Part shown: piece after piece, positions 33,301 to 39,547 of the stretch | How the letters are laid out: every line of letters begins with the position of its first letter | How positions within the stretch are numbered: the first letter of the stretch is position 1 | Source: Amanita rubescens | Lineage: Eukaryota; Basidiomycota; Agaricomycetes; Agaricales; Amanitaceae | Length of the DNA: 64,000 nt | NCBI GenBank assembly: GCA_015039365.1 | Contig: WION01000051.1 | Coordinates: 176,471 to 240,470 of the forward strand | Direction: 5' to 3' | The notes under the pieces: model-generated | Databases searched by the model: none | Told to the model about the DNA's origin: nothing | What the model saw: only the letters and a program-made list of their open reading frames with translations | Made by a program: the position numbers and the translations under genes

Positions 33301-34602
33301 CCACGGAGTCTGGAATATTCCTGTCCCCACTACTCGACGACACGACTCTCCGCCTGCTCGACGACCTCAGACCCGCAGTATGACGAATGCCGCCAATAAC
33401 CGCCCCCACCGCTATAACCGCTGCATCCACTGTCGAGGTAAACATGCCTCTGAGGATCACCATCTCGCTACTGCAATTCCTCCTATGCCTGCTCTACCTC
33501 CACGCGCTCCCACGCGCCAACGCAATCCGACGCCCGGTCCTTCCACTAAGAAGAAAGGACGTTCTCGAGTTACCACCGATGCCGCCAATACCTCCACTTC
33601 CACTAGCCGCCGCCCTCATCAGCCGAAGAAGAAGGGAAAGAAGAAGGAGCACCACGCGTCGCAATGTCAGGCATGCGTCAATGGACGACAATGCGATGGA
33701 GCTGACGACGATGCTTGCTACGACTACGGCACTTACGGCTACGACTACGGAGACGACGCGACCCACAACATGAACACTTAGACGGTTTGTTGTTGCGGTC
33801 AACAACGTAGGGGAGAGCTAGTGTTACAACACGGTACGGACTCCCGCATTATGCTTACATGATACGTCGGACATGTTCATTTCTTTATGCATACCTTACT
33901 CGTCGCTCCCCTTATGCTCGATTCATACGGACTAACTCGTTTTCTTTACTATACCATCCCCTTGTTCCACATATGACGCCGTCCTTATACTTACTTTCGT
34001 ACTTACCGTTATTCACTAATTAGTACGTCTCATTGTACTTGCTAGTATAAGTACCGCATGTATTCTAGAGTCGAACCCTAAGTTCGACTTAGCTGTTTAT
34101 TGTCGTCTGGCAATATAACCTTACTCTTAACTCATCTACCACAATCGTCCTCAGATTCTAAGTCAACGTCTTGACTTAGTATTGAACTTATAATCTTAAC
34201 GTTTGACTTAAGACTTGTAATCGTGACTAGAGTTGCCGTTGCAACTTAGGTTGAGATTAACGAGTTCGTAACATACGGGACTTCAGTATCCGGGGAAAAT
34301 GTCAATTCCGGATGAGAAAAATTAGCTGTTGGTTGCTTACTGAGAGAATTCTGTTGCTGTCCCTGTGTGCCCGTGAATGTTTCTGTGAAAGAATTGAGAT
34401 GGAAAACGTAAGAGGGAAGGATTCCGAAGTTCCAAGCAAGGTAAAAGAATGACTTACGAGCTGAATAAGCGAGCGATTGAATAAATTCTTCGTCAACTGT
34501 GTTGTTGTTGAGGTAATCCAATAGACTTTCACCAGGACCGAGAAATGAAAGACTGCCATCTAGTTGCACCCCAGGTTGATTGGCTCCGCATGACTGATCC
34601 AT
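24363..34602 (-). CDS. KDZ-element accessory gene of unknown function, split by a Ty3 element
   Basis: Start ATG 34602 (MDQSCGANQPGVQL), exon 34458-34602, intron 34383-34457, exon from 34382. At 34,278 the exon is cut by the retrotransposon; the frame resumes exactly at 26,129 once the insertion and one TACGG copy are removed (EVPY then TAQYGHTMGYYG). Later parts: basic helical RRQFTDAEKGTMKAHRASLH, introns at about 25,575-25,530, 25,315-25,265, 25,070-25,025 and 24,950-24,910, then GVRAFAFISKGHL, APGWLGSGDALAFF, a short KAVRAECTALIIKG, and MNYLNYETSIVAVYHVKLVG with WPTNVPFGNPS. The C-terminus is basic then acidic, suggesting a nuclear protein. This family recurs in Agaricomycete genomes near mobile elements, by memory; no enzymatic motif is recognised. 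In this copy it is inactivated. Confidence 0.75.
26135..26586 (+). repeat. 5' LTR of chromovirus A
   Basis: 452 bp, TGTTACAACACGG to GAGTTCGTAACA, same as 33822-34273. Confidence 0.95.
26359..26404 (+). promoter_or_regulatory. LTR TATA box and probable transcript start of chromovirus A
   Basis: TATAAG at 26359-26364 lies 33 bp before TAAGTTCGACTTA (26392-26404). That 13-mer is the exact reverse complement of the sequence two bases after the LTR, as expected if the RNA 5' end is the primer. The start site itself is inferred. Confidence 0.5.
26589..26601 (+). promoter_or_regulatory. Primer-binding site of chromovirus A, possibly self-priming
   Basis: TAAGTCGAACTTA sits 2 bp after the 5' LTR. 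It does not begin with TGG, so no tRNA 3' CCA end pairs with it; it pairs over 13 nt with 26392-26404 of the LTR. Tf1-like elements self-prime in this way. The motif is nearly palindromic, which weakens the inference a little. Confidence 0.5.
26699..28414 (+). CDS. gag: Gag of chromovirus A (ATG at 27356, with an ATG-less in-frame extension)
   Basis: From ATG 27356 the protein has 352 residues: a helical capsid-like region (LPEFKGKRKDANTFIEDIEI) and a zinc knuckle CFICGIKGHMSGQCP at about 259-273, then a basic tail. Upstream, the same frame stays open for 219 codons from 26699, reading protein-like sequence (GYYVRLNGAKRIWEDTGGN, QEFWIPQKETRPPNESYYYF, then acidic and proline-rich). No ATG in any frame occurs between the inferred transcript start and 27356. 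ACG at 26699-26701 in the context AAAACGG is a plausible non-AUG start; this is inference. Stop TAA 28412-28414. Confidence 0.85.
   Translation, partial: TDWRAPPNRATRDRKGNYVLDGYYVRLNGAKRIWEDTGGNPVKEQEFWIPQKETRPPNESYYYFADLYLQEQHIRFDHLTERWIASETQEFVPNEYFNTPVWIQGTVDALPENLRPRHLLSTPTTTKGKKKAKFGLNDSESEKEGDTDQKPDLSLDFLSDLSVGTTPTPAQPPTNPEPGPSNPKEEKDEENPFDSDRIEVDEPKPDPTPPRRDPSPPPRMSGGTTDPAPNPRIPSLIGDLPEFKGKRKDANTFIEDIEIFFDMNPERMNTDRLKILAALNKISDGARQWKKNKLAELRKSRATVEGGVARPALFDDWDAFKLSFLTDWGEVDPSGNAYTKILNLQNRSSMKGKKQMTLPNYVNQFKEQITKAGIEGEAAFHMFGKGLTAPEFEKAMLMNPKTLQDWYDIAIKLDNIRTRSYAYSPRSGNGHSSSSHNDESWAMQIDHKYLEIDEDPELEIVIRSMSKEERERYIKEGLCFICGIKGHMSGQCPKKKRNKGKGRFKGGKKRGFTPRRHIRATSENGGGNWEEEEVRESKPNYTKNIRALMKGMSTDEKNDLLLSLADENEDF
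28426..32022 (+). CDS. pol: Pol of chromovirus A (protease-RT-RNase H-integrase-chromodomain)
   Basis: 1,198 residues. Order: protease with ALIDCGAEGIFID (Cys in place of the usual Ser/Thr after Asp), RT with YMDD in LVIYMDDMLIHA, RNase H with LQTDASDRAIGAVL, integrase HHCC zinc region (HESPTSGHPGF ... CTACQQ), catalytic acids in TMDFITDLP, ISDRGPQFAS and DGQTERYNAELE, and a C-terminal chromodomain (FLVKWKGYDTSENTWEP). The ATG is 11 nt after the gag stop in a different frame, with no slippery heptamer aligned to the gag frame, so termination-reinitiation is the simplest route. No stops interrupt it; the element looks competent. Confidence 0.95.
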   Translation: MTVDEVLEPSDSTLDISHVTVQSISKQRLSVPIKVETENNTENLVALIDCGAEGIFIDKRIAYKWRKRKTPRPIRVYNVDGTINKEGEIDEQCLITFEMNGKRMTEWFYVSAIGKQTIILGLPWLEKHNPDVNWKEKTLEFRDSEQDKIKASLRSICQQIDRIAMPEWEEELIIGYLMSHKGSQMTDHGWNTRTFEDIGSWSEDEYDQVTIARYTPAQQMEHKYHQTEEVYTLPPEYSAWKDVFEKKASERFPESRSWDHQIELRDDFIPKRGKIYPLSPKQQNTLDEWIKEHVEKGYIRPSKSPQASPFFFVEKKEAQKLRPCQDYRYLNEYTKPNAYPLPLISDLMIKLKDSEYFTKLDIRWGYNNVQIKESDRWKAAFITNRGLFEPNVMFFGLRNSPATFQAMMDDYFRDFTEKGWLVIYMDDMLIHARTEKELEIRTKQVLERLQKHDLYLKLEKCKFAAKEVDFLGTVISKNTIKMDPIKLAGIRDWPTPSTVKQVRSFLGFGNYYRRFIFGFAHLARPLHDLTKKNKLWTWTAECQVAFDLLKERFTSAPVLMMPDVNKPFILQTDASDRAIGAVLMQKDDNGDLHPCGYLSHALTPTETRWQIYDRELFAIYYALYNEWRYLLEGAEHPVIIHCDHKNLLYYREPQRLTNRQARWWNDLSRFNIKLTHVPGAKLIIADALSRRPDHMTKDEPEELITMLPKELFVRTIAEDLRDRAIEITVKDEFAQSIKKCLKEKGTPPLRTALSDWTLDDELILYKGKSFIPPDADLRRDIIKEFHESPTSGHPGFFKTLALLKEYYWWPLMSKMVKQFIDGCTACQQMKSNTHPTAAPLMPIKSHAHRPFQQITMDFITDLPTSDGFDSIFIVVDQGLTKGVILMPCNKTITADETADLYIRNVFKNFGLPDVMISDRGPQFASHVFNGITDSLKIKHKMSTAFHPQTDGQTERYNAELEAYLRIFCAYEPDTWNKMIPIAQFAHNSRTHEALKQSPFQLMYGTSPVALPLVSNKTNTPTADNRINSLFRAREEALAAHDLARAKMMERTTRKTKPFKVNDKVWLESRNLKIPYQSRKLAPKREGPFSIKEVLGPVTYRLTLPRQWKIHNVFHAALLTPFKETSFHGTTETRPPPDLIEGEQEYEVEALLAHRKFRGKLQFLVKWKGYDTSENTWEPENNLTHMEDLLLEYKRRRKL
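32024..33781 (+). CDS. Third ORF of chromovirus A, unknown function
   Basis: 585 codons from ATG 32024, one base after the pol stop (TGA-G-ATG). The central part is helical (QERIARVWRLLMDFRTATT, GGNLDQLAIDLLRRLLTADI), then proline- and basic-rich, with Cys motifs CIHCRGKHASEDHH and CQACVNGRQC near the C-terminus. No transmembrane segment or signal peptide is visible, so it is not an envelope. A second frame at 32055-32597 (180 codons from METTPPTPFSTSPGPN) overlaps the first third and looks more protein-like (YLPVTLRLSLIMNLFEAATR), joining the main frame by a one-base shift near 32,560-32,590. The true N-terminus may be that frame. Confidence 0.7.
   Translation: MSFTYQVTMQNGNDTTDAVQHFPWSEFYAGETIDTRFTTSTEPHRPRLVLHTTDTDEEDADPNDFVDVPHGSPNQTSSQTIPITPTEAQETHHRTSETLAVPGRITEDRNSRPIPPRNAEDISVTLHRETVLAGYASTQSHNEPIRGSDQSHGTDGTNRDMAGSIIRTTPDLYLSYHGITTYTKVRDRVTLICNTARLQVDIFDQERIARVWRLLMDFRTATTLAGQARDQYNYHCADLIETFVNVTSLYWEDIHPKGGNLDQLAIDLLRRLLTADIERYIILAIESIDDQRFGLKIQPHDQNNRIAVNHWFRATEATPDRHRATRCIMETDRKSREIWCLTGKIRDLLSSIQGDTEWTTAEFADGVPLHQLTSDHIAQINNAISDLDLHRRIRTTGDLIEEEPKRDKKAPPPPRSASPPTTTVIRHGVWNIPVPTTRRHDSPPARRPQTRSMTNAANNRPHRYNRCIHCRGKHASEDHHLATAIPPMPALPPRAPTRQRNPTPGPSTKKKGRSRVTTDAANTSTSTSRRPHQPKKKGKKKEHHASQCQACVNGRQCDGADDDACYDYGTYGYDYGDDATHNMNT
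33822..34273 (+). repeat. 3' LTR of chromovirus A
   Basis: 452 bp, preceded by a purine-rich tract (GTAGGGGAGAGCTAG at 33,807-33,821) that serves as the plus-strand primer site. Confidence 0.95.
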
Positions 34603-34800
34603 GAGGCCTTGAGGGAATGGTCTGACAGTCTATGTTTGAAAGGGAAAAAAAAGGGTCATTTATTACCTTATTACACAAATCGCCGATTGCCTTAACTCAC
34701 CCCAGAGTTCCCATAAGACTGACAAGACTCCGACGCATGTCCCTGCACTTCCTCCGTCTTCTCCCCCTCCATCTTCTCTCCCTCTTATCCAAATCCCATA
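34603..34800. promoter_or_regulatory. Shared divergent promoter region inside the KDZ element
   Basis: Only 198 bp separate the ATG of the accessory gene (34602, minus) from the ATG of the viroplasmin-like gene (34801, plus). The region has C/T-rich tracts on the plus strand (CTTCCTCCGTCTTCTCCCCC at about 34,750). A shared bidirectional promoter is inferred from the layout. Confidence 0.5.
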
Positions 34801-37800
34801 ATGGTGTCAAAAGGTCAGTATAATAATTCTGCAACCAACTCTGAAGAATGACGGAAAGCTCAAGGGAAAGGAAAGAAACCGGAATCGGATGATAGTGACT
34901 CTGACAAGTACTATGGCTCGGACGATCTGTCCGATGCCTTATTATGCTCCATCAACCTCAGTGACGGCGCCTGTCGTGGTTGTCAAGTCCAGCAGTCCAG
35001 CAGCTCGACCACGCTGGCAGAGACGATGCAACAAACTCGGCCACTGGAAATGAATACCCCACCCCAAGCTAGAATGTTCGTGACCAGTACGCCCAAGCGC
35101 TCACCCATCGAGTTCACTAGTCGTGCAACTCCTCAATTGAGGGCCAGCACGTCTGCAGCCGGCAATCAGGTTCCTGCAATGACACCCCACGGCATGGGCT
35201 CATTTACTAATTCGCCCAGAGTGTCATCGTCTTCAATGTGGACGCCATCTTCATCTTCGTCGGTATTGACGGTTCAAACCTATTCCTTTGCCGGTTCATC
35301 CGGGACACCGTCTTCCAGTTCTGGGATGCTGCCTTCATCTTCAGCATCAGCCACCAGTGGGCAGCGCTTGCCTAGTATACCAGTCGTCAATCCAAGGAAG
35401 TGGTTTGTCGTGTTATATGGCCGCCAAATGGGCATTTTCCATAACTGGTAAGTATGAGCTCACTTTCTCACTACCAGCGCTGATAAGATGTCGATGTCAA
35501 GGCTGACAACCGAGAGGCATATATCCGGGTTTTCCCATGCCAATTTTCAGAAGGTTGCCGGTAGCCACAGCGATGCCGTCACCTGTTAAGCCAGCAAAAT
35601 CCGGCATCTTAGCCATGGTGACTCATTGAGTCACCCTTGCCAGTTAGCCAGCCTGTTGGGCTTGTAGCACACTTTCAATAATTATTGAAATTATATAGAG
35701 CGATTTTGCACCAAGTCCACTTTCCCATACATAAAAATGAGGCATTACCATTTCTAGAAAGTGGTGGAGATGTTTGTACATGTTTGTGCATGTTTTGGCC
35801 TCAAACAAAGGAAATTTTCCTTATTTTGCAAGATGATGAATAAGGCAAAAAAAGGTATGTCAGGGTCAAATTTCCTAAAAAGGAAACGATGACGTAATTT
35901 CAGGGTCAATCAATTGTGTAGCCTTGGTCAGTGGCTTTCTAAATGTGGTTGTATGACACTGTTTGGTGCTGATTTCATTGAGATATTCACCAATTGATTT
36001 TCAGGGTCAAATTTCTAAAAAAGGAAATTGATAATGTGGTGTGTGCTTTAGGATCCATTGGCAGATTTCCTAAAATGGAAATAGCGCACTTCGGACTTGC
36101 CATTTTGGGAAATATCTGCTCACTGTTGATGATGATGAGCAGCAAGAAATGGCAGTATCTCCCTTGATACTGAATATTTTTGTGGCGCGTTTTTTGGAAT
36201 GTATTCCTTGTATATATATGCATGTATTCACTATGTTAGAATGTGAGAAACGCTAGTGGTTTATGTCAGAATGCAGCATGTCTTGCTCACTGTTGACAAC
36301 AGTGAGGAGCAAGAAATGACAATATCTCCACCAATACTGGTTGGTTGTGTGGCGCTTTTTTGGGATGTCCCCATTAGGCATATAGGAAGGTAGTTGGCAT
36401 GTGAGAATGCAAATAGTATGCACCAATCATGCCAAAATAAAATTGGTGTGCTCACTGTCTGCCATGATGAGCAGCCATATCTCCACCAAAACAAGATCTT
36501 TCTGTGGCGCTTTTTTGGATTCTGATTCCTCACCATAACAGAGTGTCATTCAGGGTATCTGGAAGCAGATTACCCTGCTGATTAATGTGTAGTTTTCAGT
36601 TTCATGATAAAAGACTGAACATGATACAGAAAGAGTGGCTGACAAGTTGACATGTCAGGATAAATGGGAGATTCCACTTGATCTTGCCTAGGGATCCTCT
36701 GTTGTGACCCTCCCAATGTTTATCTTTGTTATGTGTGATCCCAAATCAAAAAAAGCGCCACAGAAAGATCTTGTTTTGGTGGAGATATGGCTGCTCATCA
36801 TGGCAGACAGTGAGCACACCAATTTCATTTGTGGCATGATTGGTACATACTATTTGTATTCTGACATGCCAAACACCTTCCTATATCCCTAATGGGGACA
36901 TACCAAAAAAAGCGCCACAGAAATAACCAGTATTGATGGAGATATTGTCATTTGTTGCTCCTCACTGTTGACAACAGTGAGCAAGACATGTTGCATTCTG
37001 ACAGAAACCACTCGCATTTTTTACATTCTAACATAGTGGATAGGTGCATATACATATAAGGAATATGTTCCAAAAAAAGCGCCACAAAAATATCCAGTAT
37101 TAAGTGAGATATTGCAATTCCTTGTTGCTCATCACCAGCAACAGTGAGCAGATATTTCCCAAAATGGCAAGTCTGAAGGGCGCTATTTCCATTTTTGGAA
37201 ACCCACCACTGGATCCTAAAGCACACATTACAAATGTATGTACCAATCATGCCACAAATGAAATTGGTGTGCTCACTGTCTGCCATGATGAGCAGCCATA
37301 TCTCCACCAAAACAAGATCTTTCTGTGGCGCTTTTTTTGATTTGGGATCACACATAACAAAGATAAACATTGGGAGGGTCACAACAGAGGATCCCTAGGC
37401 AAGATCAAGTGGAATCTCCCATTTATCCTGACATGTCAACTTGTCAGCCACTCTTTCTGTATCATGTTCAGTCTTTTATCATGAAACTGAAAACTACACA
37501 TTAATCAGCAGGGTAATCTGCTTCCAGATACCCTGAATGACACTCTGTTATGGTGAGGAATCAGAATCCAAAAAAGCGCCACAGAAAGATCTTGTTTTGG
37601 TGGAGATATGGCTGCTCATCATGGCAGACAGTGAGCACACCAATTTTATTTTGGCATGATTGGTGCATACTATTTGCATTCTCACATGCCAACTACCTTC
37701 CTATATGCCTAATGGGGACATCCCAAAAAAGCGCCACACAACCAACCAGTATTGGTGGAGATATTGTCATTTCTTGCTCCTCACTGTTGTCAACAGTGAG

Positions 37801-38824
37801 CAAGACATGCTGCATTCTGACATAAACCACTAGCGTTTCTCACATTCTAACATAGTGAATACATGCATATATATACAAGGAATACATTCCAAAAAACGCG
37901 CCACAAAAATATTCAGTATCAAGGGAGATACTGCCATTTCTTGCTGCTCATCATCATCAACAGTGAGCAGATATTTCCCAAAATGGCAAGTCCGAAGTGC
38001 GCTATTTCCATTTTAGGAAATCTGCCAATGGATCCTAAAGCACACACCACATTATCAATTTCCTTTTTTAGAAATTTGACCCTGAAAATCAATTGGTGAA
38101 TATCTCAATGAAATCAGCACCAAACAGTGTCATACAACCACATTTAGAAAGCCACTGACCAAGGCTACACAATTGATTGACCCTGAAATTACGTCATCGT
38201 TTCCTTTTTAGGAAATTTGACCCTGACATACCTTTTTTTGCCTTATTCATCATCTTGCAAAATAAGGAAAATTTCCTTTGTTTGAGGCCAAAACATGCAC
38301 AAACATGTACAAACATCTCCACCACTTTCCAGAAATGGTAATGCCTCATTTTTATGTATGGGAAAGTGGACTTGGTGCAAAATCGCTCTATATAATTTCA
38401 ATAATTATTGAAAGTGTGCTACAAGCCCAACAGGCTGGCTAACTGGCAAGGGTGACTCAATGAGTCACCATGGCTAAGATGCTGGATTTTGCCGGCTTAA
38501 CAGGTGGATGCCGTTACAGTATGGAAAGATAGCGTCAAGAAGGGCCTCGTCGGATCGCCGGTAGAAGACAATGGACGAAGAGCCTCTGAGATCCACTGGG
38601 TTGTGACAGTAGGCGTGAATGCCGGAGTCTTCAATAGCAGGTATGTCTGAGTCGTTACTTCACTTGCCTGTCTTGAATTGCATGTTCAAAGGAGCAAGGC
38701 AATCACGGCGATTGGTGGGCGTAATAAAGCGTTTGCGTACCTGACCGCATTTTACGACGTCAATGCAGCAAATGCATATTTTGTTGAGGAATATATGGAG
38801 GGGCGCATTACTATACTTGCATAG
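34801..38824 (+). CDS. Viroplasmin/RNase H1-N-like domain protein carried by the KDZ element, split by a foldback element
   Basis: Exons: 34801-34813, 34859-35447, 35502-35579 continuing at 38515-38640 after the foldback element, and 38692-38824. Intron 35448-35501 restores KWFVVLYGRQMGIFHNW to LTTERHISGFSHANFQKVAG; removing 35580-38506 plus one GATGCCGT copy restores SHSDAVTVWKDSVKKGLV. The first 190 residues are Ser/Thr-rich and disordered (acidic SDSDKYYGSDD, then CRGCQ). The motif W-VV-GR--GIF--W ... SGFSHA resembles the caulimovirus viroplasmin fold (RNase H1 N-terminal, RNA:DNA hybrid-binding). A second similar unit follows (IHWVVTVGVNAGVFNSR ... AFAYLTAFYDVNAANAYF). No RNase H catalytic domain is attached. 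Its position inside the terminal repeats makes it element cargo. Confidence 0.7.
35580..38506. mobile_element. Foldback (near-perfect palindrome) element with CACCTGT ends
   Basis: 2,927 bp, flanked by the exact 8-bp duplication GATGCCGT (35572-35579 and 38507-38514). Ends read CACCTGTTAAGCC in both directions. The arms (35580 to about 36,848 and about 37,238 to 38506) are nearly identical inverted copies centred at 37,043: mirrored 91-codon frames at 36261-36536 and 37550-37825 translate identically. A loop of about 390 bp lies between. Within the arms a unit of about 85 bp with AAAAAAGCGCCACA and AACAGTGAGCA recurs in both orientations. It encodes no recognisable protein, so it is non-autonomous. 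The CACCTGT terminus and 8-bp duplication match the surrounding KDZ element. Confidence 0.9.
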
Positions 38825-39547
38825 GTAGTTAAGTTTGCTTGAATACGTACTTGGTTAAATGTGCATTAACTTGAGTGTACGTGGTGTGATTATTAATGAC
38901 AGTGTGAAGTATGAAATATAAGCGGTGCGGTGTGCCAGACTGAAGGGATGGATCGAAAATGGGCATCAAACAGATTCAGACTTGAACTTGGAGGACGCAC
39001 GACAATAGGATTGGCACTATCAAGATTGGGTCAAGGAGGGCTAAGAAGATCACATATCAGTCATGTCAGTGATGGTATGTACCGGCTGCACGCCATCAGA
39101 TATCATGGGGTCAACTTTATATGGGATTATCATCGCCTTGAGATGTTTCACTGGTCCCAAATTGACTCATAGCGGGAATCGGGATACCACGTTGCCCAAT
39201 CTAAAGGAGTAATGTGAGAAGCGGAACATGATAAGACTCCCTATATCGGAGGGAACTTCAAGTTGACATGCCAGTGAGCGTTCAAGTTCGTCCAAACTTT
39301 CCTCAGGCTACCAGATCGATATCAATAAAAAATCAATAAATCTGAGTCGCATTTGCTACTAGTATACAACTCATAAGTAAAGCCTGTAAAGGTGTGCCCT
39401 GATACACATGTTGCAGGTGAAATATCCCAATCCATCTATCTCCTTGTTCTCCAAAATGTTGCGTGCATCAATCTCTGTTTATCTCTCTCACTCTCTCGCT
39501 ATCGCTAGATTTGTCACGTGCTTGATGCGTCTTCTCACACAACTTCT
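38825..39547. other. Spacer between the viroplasmin-like and transposase genes
   Basis: An 80-codon frame at 38,930-39,172 has no recognised domain. Pyrimidine-rich CTCTCTCACTCTCTCGCTATC at about 39,483-39,505 precedes the transposase ATG and is a plausible promoter-proximal tract. Confidence 0.45.

Larger units (their letters stand above)
26135..34273 (+). mobile_element. Ty3 (gypsy) chromovirus A, full length
   Basis: An 8,139-bp element with two 452-bp LTRs that I read as identical, ends TGTTAC...GTAACA, and 5-bp target duplications TACGG (26130-26134 and 34274-34278). Internal order: ATG-free leader, gag, pol (protease, RT, RNase H, integrase, chromodomain) and a third ORF. Identical LTRs imply a recent insertion. 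It sits inside an exon of the KDZ accessory gene. Confidence 0.95.

Noticed and set aside
32024..33781. Envelope-like ORF in chromovirus A
   Set aside because: No signal peptide or transmembrane helix is visible in either frame.
36261..36536. 91-codon frame present twice (also 37550-37825)
   Set aside because: It is duplicated by the palindromic arms of the foldback element; it has no domain character and overlaps repeat modules.
38930..39172. 80-codon plus-strand frame between cargo gene and transposase
   Set aside because: No recognised motif and no splice or start support; recorded as spacer.
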